From an uncultured Dehalococcoidia bacterium (lineage in GTDB: Bacteria > Chloroflexota > Dehalococcoidia > Lucifugimonadales > UBA3495), in the NCBI GenBank assembly GCA_951812535.1, contig CATOSK010000006.1, positions 372,001 to 436,000 of the forward strand: a stretch of DNA of 64,000 nucleotides. The letters run 5' to 3'. Below, one piece after another: positions 16,067-23,956 of the stretch (within the stretch, counting starts at the first letter, position 1; each line of letters starts with the position of its first letter). Both the position numbers and the translations under genes were made by a program. The notes below the pieces were generated by a model. It ran no database searches and was not told the origin of the DNA. It was given only the letters and a program-made list of their open reading frames with translations.

Positions 16067-16215
16067 GCGCGCCCAGGGGCCGTCAGCCCCCGCCTGCGCG
16101 GGGGTCCAGTCCGAAAAAAGGCCCCGAAAGTGCGCGGAACTGAGAGGGAGCGCGCCCAGGGGCCGTTTAGACAAGTTGCCGACAGGCAGGCCCCGAAAGT
16201 GCGCGGAATTGAGAA
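16067..16215. repeat. Two tandem hairpin elements (GACAAGTT orientation)
   Basis: Two units each have an outer pair GCGCGC / GTGCGCG and an inner pair GGGGCC / GGCCCC. The second unit (16148-16215) carries the standard apical sequence TTTAGACAAGTTGCCGACAGG. The first (16067-16147) carries a different insert with a CCCCCGC-CTGC-GCGGGGG hairpin. The same element, in the standard form, recurs at 43949-44005. Confidence 0.75.
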
Positions 16216-16224
16216 GGTGCGCCG

Positions 16225-16827
16225 ATGGTAGAGTTGGTCGGTGTCCGGGTCATCCTGCGGGACAAGCGTCTTGAGGACGCGGAGTCGGACTACATCTGGC
16301 GCTGCGACCCCGAGCTGGCCCGGCTGGACGCGGCCTATCCGCTGACGATGAACTACGAGCGCTACCTGAAGATGTTCCAGGACCAGCTCCGCTATCCCAC
16401 CCCGGCGTCTCACCACTTCGGAATCGAGGTTGCCGACGGCAAGTTCATCGGCAACTGCATGTACTACGATTACGACAGCATCAACCGGCAGGCTGAGCTG
16501 GGGATCGTAATCGGCGACCGGGACTACTGGAGCGGCGCCTACGGCTTCGACGCCGTGGTCACTTTGCTGGACCACCTGTTCCACAGGATAAACCTGGACC
16601 GGGTCTACCTGCACACGCTGCAGTGGAACGAACGGGCGCAGAAGTGCTTTGCCAGGTGCGGCTTCCAGACCGTCCGCTCCGTCCGGCGCATGGGGCACGA
16701 CTTCCTGCTAATGGAAGTGCTGCGGGAGGACTGGCTGGAAAACGGCCCTGACCGCCTGTCCACCCGCTGGAACTACCTGAGGGAGCGGGGAGGAGTCTGC
16801 ATAGCGGATCCGAGCGATGCCCCATAG
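16225..16827 (+). CDS. GNAT N-acetyltransferase (RimJ/RimL type)
   Basis: A 200-residue Acetyltransf_3-like protein: VRVILRDKRLEDAESDYIWR at the N-terminus, the acceptor strand FIGNCMYYDYDSINRQAELGIVIG, then the acetyl-CoA region RDYWSGAYGFDAVVTLLDHLF and LDRVYLHTLQWNERAQKCFARCGF. It would transfer an acetyl group from acetyl-CoA to an amine such as a protein N-terminus or small molecule. The start ATG has a GAGAAGG site. The acceptor cannot be predicted. Confidence 0.88.
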   Translation: MVELVGVRVILRDKRLEDAESDYIWRCDPELARLDAAYPLTMNYERYLKMFQDQLRYPTPASHHFGIEVADGKFIGNCMYYDYDSINRQAELGIVIGDRDYWSGAYGFDAVVTLLDHLFHRINLDRVYLHTLQWNERAQKCFARCGFQTVRSVRRMGHDFLLMEVLREDWLENGPDRLSTRWNYLRERGGVCIADPSDAP

Positions 16828-16828
16828 G

Positions 16829-16985
16829 CTTTGTTCTAAGGGTCGCGTCGTCCCCCTTTCCCTCCCTAGTCGCCAGGGGCAGGCTTAGCCAAGTTGGGTA
16901 ACCCCGCCTACGCGGGGCCAAGCTTGTTCAAGGCTCCCCGGCCTTCCCCCGGCTCAAGGCCGGGGCTTCGGCGGGCAGGCTCCTG
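16829..16985. repeat. About 155-bp dispersed repeat, copy 2
   Basis: Nearly identical to the repeat at 13885-14040, including the CCCCGC-CTAC-GCGGGG hairpin and CCGGCTCAAGGCCGGGGCTT. Here the core reads CTTGTTCAAGG. It lies between the convergent GNAT and hisA genes. Confidence 0.75.
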
Positions 16986-17041
16986 GGTGATCCGTCGCCT
17001 CGTCCCCGGACGCCGCGACGGAGGGCTGAACCGACGGCCGG

Positions 17042-17773
17042 TCAGTTTCCCCCAGCAGGCCGGACCAGATCCAGGGCTTCAGCAAGGTTGATGTCGCCGG
17101 TGTACAGGGCCCGCCCGATGATCACGCCCTCGACGCCGGTTTCCCGCAGGCGGGGCAGGTGTTCCAGCGAGGCAACCCCGCCGGATGCCTGGACCGCCAG
17201 ACCCGAGGTCCGCACCAGCTCCTCGTTGGCCGCAAAGTTGGGGCCGGTCAGCGTCCCATCCCGGGAAATGTCGGTATAGAGCAGGCGCTGGGCGCCCAGC
17301 GCGGCCATGCGGAGGGCCAACTCCGCTGCGCTGACCCCGGAGGTTTCGGTCCATCCCCTGATGGCGACCTGCCCGTCGCGGGCGTCCACCGCGACCACCA
17401 CCGCGGGACTGCCGTGAACGGCGCAGAGCTCCCGGACCAGGTCCGGCTGCTGGACTGCCGCCGTTCCCAGCACTACCCTCTCCACCCCGGCAGACAACAG
17501 CGTTTCGGCGGTGTCGAGGCTCCGTATTCCGCCGCCCACCTGCACCCGCAGGTCCGTTGCGGAGGCTATCGCGGCGATGATTGGGAGGTTGGCGGGTTCT
17601 CCCGAAACCGCTCCGTCCAAGTCAACTACGTGGAGGCGGGTTGCCCCCTGCTCACGCCAGGAACGGGCCACGGCGAGGGGGTCTTCCGAGAAAATGGTCT
17701 CCCGCTGGTAGTCTCCCTGGAACAGGCGGACGCACTTGCCGCCTCGCAGGTCAATGGAGGGGATGACTTCCAT
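17042..17773 (-). CDS. hisA: HisA: ProFAR isomerase of histidine synthesis
   Basis: A 243-residue TIM-barrel protein starting MEVIPSIDLRGGKCVRLFQG. It has the two phosphate-binding halves VQVGGGIRSLDTAETLLSAG and VQASGGVASLEHL, catalytic Asp8 in SIDLRGG and Asp in TDISRDGTL. It isomerises ProFAR to PRFAR in the fourth step of histidine biosynthesis. It is 27 bases after hisH on the same strand. The other his genes, including hisF, are not in this window. Confidence 0.95.
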   Translation of the reverse strand: MEVIPSIDLRGGKCVRLFQGDYQRETIFSEDPLAVARSWREQGATRLHVVDLDGAVSGEPANLPIIAAIASATDLRVQVGGGIRSLDTAETLLSAGVERVVLGTAAVQQPDLVRELCAVHGSPAVVVAVDARDGQVAIRGWTETSGVSAAELALRMAALGAQRLLYTDISRDGTLTGPNFAANEELVRTSGLAVQASGGVASLEHLPRLRETGVEGVIIGRALYTGDINLAEALDLVRPAGGN

Positions 17774-17800
17774 AAAGCGTCTGGCGAAGGCAGAGGAGGC

Positions 17801-18532
17801 CTATGCGGAGGCGCTAGAGGCCCAGTCGACGAAGTTGTGGTAGAAGCGCAGGCCCACGTCGCCGCTTTTTTCCGGGTGGAACTGGGTGGCTACCACGTTG
17901 TCCCGGGCGTAGAGGCTGCAGAAGGGCACCGAGTATTCGGTGACGCCGGCCACGGCGGTCTCGTCGTTGGGGGCTGCGTAGTAGCTGTGGACGAAGTAGA
18001 AGTAGCCGTCCTGGGGTATCCCTTTCAGCACGGGGTGATCACCCTGGATCCGGACGCTGTTCCAGCCCATGTGGGGAATCTTCAAGGGGCGGTCGCTGTC
18101 GCCTCCAGTCAAGGCAGCTTGTCCGAGGGGGCCGGAGGACTGCGCCTTCGACCCGGCGGGGAGCCGTTTGACCGTTCCGGGAACGATGCCCAGGCAGGGG
18201 GCGTCGCCTTCCTCGGTGTGGTCCAGGAGCAATTGGAGGCCCAGGCAGACGCCCAGGAAGGGCTTGCCGGACTTGACGAAATCATGCAGGGGTCCCACAA
18301 GCTTGCGGACCCGGAGAGCGTCCATCGCCGCGGGCCCGGATCCAACACCGGGAAGGACCACGGCATCGGCGGTTGCCAGGGCGGAGGCGTCTCCGGTCAC
18401 CACCGGGGTTACGCCGGTGGTTTCCAGGGCCTTGGCGACGCTCCGCAGGTTCCCGGATTCGTAGTCGATAATGACGATTGACAGCGGGCGCTTTCGGGGC
18501 TCGCCTGCCGCCCTATTGGGACTTGCCGCCAC
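17801..18532 (-). CDS. hisH: HisH: glutaminase subunit of imidazole glycerol phosphate synthase
   Basis: A 243-residue class I glutamine amidotransferase. It has the nucleophile in GVCLGLQ (Cys96), the His-Glu pair in ATQFHPEKSG, and the N-terminal IVIIDYESGNLRSV. With HisF it makes IGP and AICAR. An insert of about 20 residues (PAGSKAQSSGPLGQAALTGG) before KIPHMGWN is longer than in typical HisH. It starts four bases after the adenosyltransferase stop, so translation is probably coupled. Confidence 0.95.
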   Translation of the reverse strand: MAASPNRAAGEPRKRPLSIVIIDYESGNLRSVAKALETTGVTPVVTGDASALATADAVVLPGVGSGPAAMDALRVRKLVGPLHDFVKSGKPFLGVCLGLQLLLDHTEEGDAPCLGIVPGTVKRLPAGSKAQSSGPLGQAALTGGDSDRPLKIPHMGWNSVRIQGDHPVLKGIPQDGYFYFVHSYYAAPNDETAVAGVTEYSVPFCSLYARDNVVATQFHPEKSGDVGLRFYHNFVDWASSASA

Positions 18533-18536
18533 GGTT

Positions 18537-19139
18537 CTAGGTGCGGTCGCCGGTGGCGCGCTCGATGGGCAGCTCCCGGTCTTCGTATCGGGCCAGGACG
18601 AACAGGAGATCGCCCAGGCGGTTGAGGTAGGTGAGGATCAGGTCGTTGGTCAAGCGCTCCGCCTCGGCCACGACCACAACACGCCGCTCGGCGGTGCGGA
18701 TGATGGTGCGGGCCATGTCGATGGCCGACGACGCCGGGGACCCACCGGGGAGCACGAACACGTTAGGCATCTCGAACTCTTCTTCGAGAGAATCGATGAT
18801 CGTCTCCAGGTTGTCCACCATTTGCTGGGTCACCGGGGTGAAGTGCTGCTGGAACAGGTCGTACTTTTCCGGGTCGGTGGCCAGCTCGGCGGCTATGGTG
18901 AAGAGCTCGCGCTGCAGGTCACGCAGGATGTCCTTCACCTTCTGGTCCGCGGAAAAAGCGCGGGCGAGGCCCATGGCGGAGACGGCCTCGTCGGTGATGC
19001 CGTAAGCCTCGGTGTGGACGCTGGCCTTGGAAACGCGGCCGCCGTAGAGCAGGCTGGTCTCCCCCTTGTCGCCGAACTTGGTATAGACCTTTTTCCGGTA
19101 GGAAGAGGATGATGAACTCAAGCCTGCCACCTCGCTCAA
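18537..19139 (-). CDS. PduO-type ATP:cob(I)alamin adenosyltransferase
   Basis: A 200-residue helical-bundle protein. The ATP-binding N-terminus is VYTKFGDKGETSLLYGGRVSK, and the family signature is FVLPGGSPASSAIDMARTIIRTAERR with LTYLNRLGDLLFVLAR. It converts cob(I)alamin to adenosylcobalamin, so B12-dependent enzymes such as methylmalonyl-CoA mutase or ribonucleotide reductase are expected elsewhere. It heads the leftward unit adenosyltransferase-hisH-hisA; it starts 46 bases after hicA on the same strand. Confidence 0.93.
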   Translation of the reverse strand: MSEVAGLSSSSSSYRKKVYTKFGDKGETSLLYGGRVSKASVHTEAYGITDEAVSAMGLARAFSADQKVKDILRDLQRELFTIAAELATDPEKYDLFQQHFTPVTQQMVDNLETIIDSLEEEFEMPNVFVLPGGSPASSAIDMARTIIRTAERRVVVVAEAERLTNDLILTYLNRLGDLLFVLARYEDRELPIERATGDRT

Positions 19140-19185
19140 CTAAATGCTGCTTGCTGTGGTTGTCACGACACAGGAAAACGGCTCC

Positions 19186-19446
19186 CTAGCGGAGAGCCCC
19201 CAGAAATTCCCGGGCCGGTATCTGGAGCAAGTTAAGTATATTCCTAGTTGTACCTCTCGGAATCTCCCGCTTGCCCAAGACGATGGGCGCCGTGAGCCTG
19301 GTTCCGTCTGGCAGTTCGCGGCAGTAAGCCTGATGACTGCCACTCGCTGATCTTGCCGGATAGCAACCCAATCGCTTCAATGCATTTTCCAGTTGTTGGC
19401 TTGAGCAAAGAGGTATTTGCCCTGGCATTCCAAAGTCAGGAGGCAC
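19186..19446 (-). CDS. hicA: HicA-type toxin (mRNA interferase)
   Basis: An 86-residue protein with the HicA fold. The helix SSQQLENALKRLGCYPAR is followed by GSHQAYCRELPDGTRLTAPI, where GSH provides the catalytic His, and the end RGTTRNILNLLQIPAREFLG is typical. HicA cleaves mRNA. The gene overlaps the end of hicB by 11 bases. The start may be the ATG at 19446 or an internal one at 19428. Confidence 0.85.
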   Translation of the reverse strand: MPPDFGMPGQIPLCSSQQLENALKRLGCYPARSASGSHQAYCRELPDGTRLTAPIVLGKREIPRGTTRNILNLLQIPAREFLGALR

Positions 19447-19765
19447 CGGCCAACTGTACTGCCCGCGAATATGCCCTTACGGTTTTATCTGTGGGTATCG
19501 TTACAGAAACGTGTTCGGGAGCCGTTGTGTCTCGACGGATTTCGATATTGCGCTCCAGGAAAACCCGATCCACCTCGCCGAGCTCTGCCAAGGCGTTCAA
19601 ATGCACTTCCAGGGCATCACCCAAGTTGTCCAAAGCTTCCTCGACCGTCTCTCCGCAGCTTGCAACGCCCAGCTCAGGGCAAAACGACACGAACTGGTCT
19701 TCCTCACGCTCAACTGTGCCCGTCAACACGACGTACGGGTTGGCTGCCTCCTGTTCCAAGGGCAT
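19436..19765 (-). CDS. hicB: HicB-type antitoxin
   Basis: A 109-residue protein with the HicB/UPF0150 core VSFCPELGVASCGETVEEALDNLGDALEVHL. HicB neutralises HicA and represses the operon. The C-terminal extension (FLERNIEIRRDTTAPEHVSV) shows no obvious helix-turn-helix or ribbon-helix-helix. It starts with ATG and a GGAGGAGG site. The antitoxin-first order is the less common hicBA arrangement. Confidence 0.85.
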   Translation of the reverse strand: MPLEQEAANPYVVLTGTVEREEDQFVSFCPELGVASCGETVEEALDNLGDALEVHLNALAELGEVDRVFLERNIEIRRDTTAPEHVSVTIPTDKTVRAYSRAVQLAGAS

Positions 19766-19809
19766 TTACGGGCCTCCTCCAAGTCCCTGGTCAACGTTGA
19801 ACGCAGTAG

Positions 19810-19872
19810 CCCTGGCAGGGTTTACGGACCAACTGAATGCTCTCGATTCCAACACTCTCCGAAGTATAGCAC
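19810..19872 (-). promoter_or_regulatory. Putative hicBA promoter and operator
   Basis: On the minus strand an extended -10 TGCTATACT (19863-19871 on the plus strand) lies about 100 bases upstream of hicB. Between it and the gene is an odd palindrome CCCTG-G-CAGGG (19810-19820) that could be an autoregulatory operator. Confidence 0.4.
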
Positions 19873-20060
19873 AAGCCCACCCATCGCTATTGTTGGCAGC
19901 GGTGGGACGGCAGGGCTCCGTTTCAGGTAGTGCAGTTCAACGGCAGCGTGGGTTTAGATTGCCTCCCTGCGCGGGAATGGCGGGGAAAAGTGGTTATGTA
20001 AGCGACTCTTTGTCCAAGTTTTGTTGTATTCTACGTTAATACACAGGAGGCTGGACGGTC

Positions 20061-20819
20061 ATGCCCCCAGAGATACGCGCCATCGGCATTGAAGGCATTC
20101 CTGAAGTCAGGGACGGCGACGACGTTGCCGCACTGATTATGACAGCCGCCCGAGGCCAGGGCACGGCCATCGAAACGGGCGATGTCCTCGTGGTGACCCA
20201 GAAGATCGTCTCCAAGGCCGAGGGGCGGGTTATCTCCATCGAGAGCGTGGAAGCCTCCCCGTTGGCCATCGCCATCACCGAGGGGCACCGCCGCGACCCG
20301 CGCCACACGGAGCTGATCCTGCGGGAAAGCCGGCGCATCGTCCGCATGGACCGGGGCGTCATCATCAGCGAGACCTATCACGGATTCCATTGCGCCAACG
20401 CCGGCATCGATGCATCCAACATTCCCGGAGAGGGCACCGTGGCCCTGCTTCCCGTCGACTCCGACGCCTCGGCCCGCCGGATCCGGCAGGCGGTCAAGGA
20501 AGAGTCGGGAGCAACCGTTGGCGTGATCATCTCCGACACTTTCGGGCGTCCGTGGCGCAACGGGGCAACCGACGTCGCCATCGGGGTTGCGGGACTGGAA
20601 CCCATGCTGAGCTACGTCGGCCAGGAGGACACGCACGGCAACATGATGTACACGACTGTCATCTGCGTGGCAGACGAACTGGCGGCGATGGCTGAACTGG
20701 TGGGCGGCAAGGTGGCCAACGTTCCGGTGGCGGTGATCAAGGGCTACCCCTTCGAGCCCAGCGAGACCGCGACCCACGACAGCCTGTTGCGGGACCCTGA
20801 CAAGGACCTGTTCCGATAG
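20061..20819 (+). CDS. cofE: CofE: coenzyme F420-0:L-glutamate ligase
   Basis: A 252-residue protein matching CofE over its length: GDVLVVTQKIVSKAEGRVI, then HTELILRESRRIVRMDRGVIISE, HGFHCANAGIDASN, ISDTFGRPWRNGATDVAIG and DELAAMAELVGGK. It adds gamma-linked glutamates to F420-0 with GTP. This implies F420-dependent oxidoreductases elsewhere in the genome. The ATG at 20061 has an AGGAGG site ten bases upstream; a weak promoter (TTGTCC, 16 bases, TACGTT) may lie just before it. It is convergent with dinB. Confidence 0.95.
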   Translation: MPPEIRAIGIEGIPEVRDGDDVAALIMTAARGQGTAIETGDVLVVTQKIVSKAEGRVISIESVEASPLAIAITEGHRRDPRHTELILRESRRIVRMDRGVIISETYHGFHCANAGIDASNIPGEGTVALLPVDSDASARRIRQAVKEESGATVGVIISDTFGRPWRNGATDVAIGVAGLEPMLSYVGQEDTHGNMMYTTVICVADELAAMAELVGGKVANVPVAVIKGYPFEPSETATHDSLLRDPDKDLFR

Positions 20820-20850
20820 CTGATCGACAGGGGATCGGCCGCCCGGGTCC

Positions 20851-21993
20851 CTACGGCGCTTCCCCGAAGAGCGGCAGGGGGAGTTGCCGAACTGCCCCTT
20901 CCGGTGGGGCGTCCGGCTCCCTCTCGTCGGATGCATACCCGTTCCCCGGGTGATCCAGGGAGGACATGCCAGCGCCGATCAGGCGGAACGCCCGCCCCGG
21001 GGAAAGCTCCTTTTCCACCAATCCCCACGCCGTCTCCAGGAGCTGTTCCTCGGACGAGGTCGGCTCCGGCAGGGTGACCTGGCGGGTGAAGGTGGTGAAG
21101 TCGGACAGCCGCAGCTTCACGTTCACCGTCTTTCCGGTGATCCCCTTGCGTTCGAGGGACCGGGCGACGCGCCCGCAGAGCCTGGCCAGCTCAGGATAGA
21201 GGTCTTCGGCGGAGCTCAGGTCTGAGGAAAAGGTGGTTTCCGCGCTGACGGACTTGGTGGCCCTGGTGGGCTGCACCGGGTCCCGGTCCATCCCCAGCGC
21301 CCTGGCCTGGACCGAAGCGGCACGCTTCCCGAAAACCCGGAGGAACCAGTCTGCTGGCTGTCCGGCCAGCTGCCCAATGGTCTCGATCCCCTCCTGCCGC
21401 AGCGACTCCACCGCCTTGGGGCCGATGCCGGACAGTTTTCCGGCGGGCAGGGGCGCGAGGAAGTCCCGCTCTTCTCCCGGCGGGACCACCACCAGGGCGT
21501 CGGGCTTGCGAAGGTCAGAGGCTACCTTCGCCACGGACTTGCTGGTGGCTGCTCCCACAGAGATGTTCAGCCCCGTTTCCCGCTTGACCCGTTCCCTGAT
21601 TCCCTCCGCGATGGCCGCTGGAGTTGTGCCAACCGCGACCGCCTCCGTCACGTCCAGGTAAGCCTCGTCGAGGGACAGGGGCTCAACCAGGGCGGTGACC
21701 TCCCGGAAAATGTCCATGATCTTCCCCGACATCTCCCGGTAACGGTCGAACCGGGGCCGGACGATGACGGCATGGGCACAATGACGGACTGCGGTGGACA
21801 TGGGCATGGCCGAATGGACCCCGAACTTCCGGGCTTCATAGGACGCCGCCGCGACCACGCCCCGGGATTGGGGACTGCCGCCTACCAGCACCGGCTGTCC
21901 CCGGTATTGCGGATTGTCCAGTTGCTCGACGGACGCGTAGAAGGCATCCAGGTCGGCGTGGAGGATGTGACGGACTGGAGGGTTCTCAGTCAT
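20851..21993 (-). CDS. dinB: DNA polymerase IV (Y family)
   Basis: A 380-residue Y-family polymerase. ILHADLDAFYASVEQLDNP gives the first catalytic Asp residues and EPLSLDEAYLDVTEAV the second Asp-Glu pair. A helix-hairpin-helix follows (LSGIGPKAVESLRQEGIETIG), then the little-finger domain. The C-terminus ends RQLPLPLFGEAP, where QLPLPLF is a sliding-clamp binding motif. It performs error-prone lesion bypass. I prefer the ATG at 21993 because the 11 residues before it are not conserved. Confidence 0.95.
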   Translation of the reverse strand: MTENPPVRHILHADLDAFYASVEQLDNPQYRGQPVLVGGSPQSRGVVAAASYEARKFGVHSAMPMSTAVRHCAHAVIVRPRFDRYREMSGKIMDIFREVTALVEPLSLDEAYLDVTEAVAVGTTPAAIAEGIRERVKRETGLNISVGAATSKSVAKVASDLRKPDALVVVPPGEERDFLAPLPAGKLSGIGPKAVESLRQEGIETIGQLAGQPADWFLRVFGKRAASVQARALGMDRDPVQPTRATKSVSAETTFSSDLSSAEDLYPELARLCGRVARSLERKGITGKTVNVKLRLSDFTTFTRQVTLPEPTSSEEQLLETAWGLVEKELSPGRAFRLIGAGMSSLDHPGNGYASDEREPDAPPEGAVRQLPLPLFGEAP

Positions 21994-22003
21994 GTTTCGA
22001 TTT

Positions 22004-22210
22004 GTTCTAATGGTCGCCTGTTTCAAGGATCGCCGCCTCCCCCTTTCCCTCCTCAGTCGCCAGGGGCAGGCTTAGCCAATTTGGGTAACCCCCGCCTCCG
22101 CGGGGCAGGCTTGTCTAAGGATCCCTGGCGGCTCTAAGGGTCGCCGCCTCCGTCGCCATTTTGGGTAACTTATCTAAGACTCCTTGGTGGCTCCGCGCGG
22201 CGGAAACGGG
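22004..22210. repeat. Dispersed repeat copy 3 plus AACTTATC hairpin unit
   Basis: The first part resembles the 155-bp repeat at 13885 and 16829 (TCGCCAGGGGCAGGCTTAGCC, CCCCCGCCTCCGCGGGG, CTTGTCTAAGG). The second part (22137-22205) is a unit of the GTCGCCGC...GGTAACTTATCTAAG...GGTGGC form also seen at 46748 and 46825. It lies between divergent dinB and MFS genes. The stretch 22211-22399 shows no clear structure. Confidence 0.6.
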
Positions 22211-22399
22211 GATGCTACATTGATCTTGACCACCATTTTACCTTGCCAAATGGCTGGAGGCATTGCCCAACTGTCATCGCCCCCGGGTCAACCACAGATT
22301 ACGTAAAGGTTGCACTGATTGCGGGTGTTCCCGTTATGAATGTTGACTATTGGGATGAATTGCGTTGCGCTTCGCCCCGGCAGAAAGTACACTGGCACG

Positions 22400-23731
22400 A
22401 TGCAAGACCCCGCCTCCCCCGAGGCCAATCCCCGGAATCCCCGCATCTACTACGGCTGGTGGATGGTCGCCATCACATCGGCAATGGCCTTCGTCGCCAG
22501 CGGGGTGTTCTTCCGGGGTTTCACCGTATTCGTTCCCGCGATTCGGGACTCGCTGGGGATTTCCCAGGCCCAGACCAACTTGATCTTTTCCCTGGCTCGC
22601 GCTGAAGGAGGGCTGGAAGGTCCCTTCGCCGGCTGGCTTATCGACAAGTTCGGCAACCGCAAGCTGCTGGTGCCCTCCATTATCCTGGCCGTCGCCGGGT
22701 ACTTCGTCCTCGGGCGGTTCGTAAGCGACCTGTGGACCTTCGCCTTGGTGTACCTGCTGATGGTCTCGCTGGGGAACAGCATCGCCTTCCAGCACGCCAT
22801 GTTCGCCGGGATAAACCAGTGGTTCCATCGCCGCCGGTCCCTGGCCATTTCAATCCTGGCGGCCGTCTCGTCCCTGGGCGGGTTGACCCTGGTGCCGACG
22901 ATCTCCTACATAATCATCCACTATGGATGGGAACAGGCTTCTTACTTCTCGGGGTTCATCTTCCTGATAATCCTGCTTCCCCTCTGCATCTGGTTCCGCA
23001 ACCGCCCCGAGGACATGGGGCTGCGGCCCGACGGGGATACCCGCCCGCAGACCACGGCGGTGCCGTCTGGCAGGGGCGGAGCGGTGCGCCGCCTGGAAGT
23101 GCGGGACTACACGGTCCGGGAAGCCCTTCGCACCAGCGCCTACTGGCTGCTGATGGCCGGGGCGGGCCTGAGGCAGGTGGCGACCCTGGGAATCCTGGTC
23201 AGCATCATACCCATCCTGGAGCTGAAGGGGATGGGCCGGCAGGAAGCCGCGAATCTCACCGGGTTGATGTTCGGCATCAACTTCTTCTCCCGTCTGATCC
23301 TGGGTTACATGGGAGACCGTTGGTCGAAGTCGCTGATACTGGCCGGGACTCTCGCCATCGAGGCGCTGGGTTTCTTCGCCCTCTACTACGGCGACTGGAG
23401 CAGCACGCTGGGCATCACCCTGGTGCTGACTTTCATTGTCCTGCAGGGGATGGGCGACGGGGCGGGGATTATCGTCTGGGCGGCGGTGGGCGAGTATTAT
23501 GGGCGGGAGCGTTTCGCCACCCTCCGGGGCTACATAACCTTCTCCCACAGCTGGGCCCTGGTGGTCTCCCCCGTTTATGCCGGATGGGTTTTCGACTATT
23601 TTGGCAACTACGATCTGGCGATTATCCCCGGCGGCATCTGCGCTGCAATCGCTGCGGTCTGTTTCCTGGTGGTCCGCAAACCGCCGCAGCTGACGCGGGC
23701 GGAGCCGGAGCCGGCGGCGGGCGTGGCCTAG
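22400..23731 (+). CDS. MFS transporter, oxalate/formate antiporter-like
   Basis: A 443-residue, 12-TM carrier. It starts IYYGWWMVAITSAMAFVASG and contains QTNLIFSLARAEGGLEGPFAGW, closely parallel to the carrier at 12404. The loop after TM6 carries FRNRPEDMGLRPDGD, also shared among the three paralogues. The ATG at 22400 is chosen because conservation begins soon after it. The likely substrates are organic anions; no adjacent enzyme gene points to one. Confidence 0.85.
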   Translation: MQDPASPEANPRNPRIYYGWWMVAITSAMAFVASGVFFRGFTVFVPAIRDSLGISQAQTNLIFSLARAEGGLEGPFAGWLIDKFGNRKLLVPSIILAVAGYFVLGRFVSDLWTFALVYLLMVSLGNSIAFQHAMFAGINQWFHRRRSLAISILAAVSSLGGLTLVPTISYIIIHYGWEQASYFSGFIFLIILLPLCIWFRNRPEDMGLRPDGDTRPQTTAVPSGRGGAVRRLEVRDYTVREALRTSAYWLLMAGAGLRQVATLGILVSIIPILELKGMGRQEAANLTGLMFGINFFSRLILGYMGDRWSKSLILAGTLAIEALGFFALYYGDWSSTLGITLVLTFIVLQGMGDGAGIIVWAAVGEYYGRERFATLRGYITFSHSWALVVSPVYAGWVFDYFGNYDLAIIPGGICAAIAAVCFLVVRKPPQLTRAEPEPAAGVA

Positions 23732-23820
23732 CCTCATTTCAGTTTTTCCGTTAAGCGTGTGCCATATCCCTGGGGCCTCTCCCGCACATCCGGCGGAAGG
23801 CCTCCCCGCGGGCGCATCAC

Positions 23821-23895
23821 ACCGTGTTCCGTTACACCGTGTTCCGTTACACCGTGTTCCGTTACACCGTGTTCCGTTACACCGTGTTCCGTTAC
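23821..23895. repeat. Five perfect tandem copies of a 15-bp unit
   Basis: The unit ACCGTGTTCCGTTAC is repeated five times without a mismatch. Each junction creates the odd palindrome ACAC-C-GTGT, so four of these stand at 15-bp spacing. The last copy runs into TACAAT (23893-23898), a likely -10 for the aminotransferase gene, so the array looks like multiple operator sites. There are no spacers, so it is not a CRISPR array. Confidence 0.85.
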
Positions 23896-23956
23896 AATGA
23901 GGTAACGCCCTGCCGATTCTCCGGCAATTGCCAAGGGAGCAAACAAAGGAGCCGCC

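Noticed and set aside
23821..23895. CRISPR array
   Set aside because: The repeats are contiguous 15-bp units without spacers, and no cas gene is nearby.
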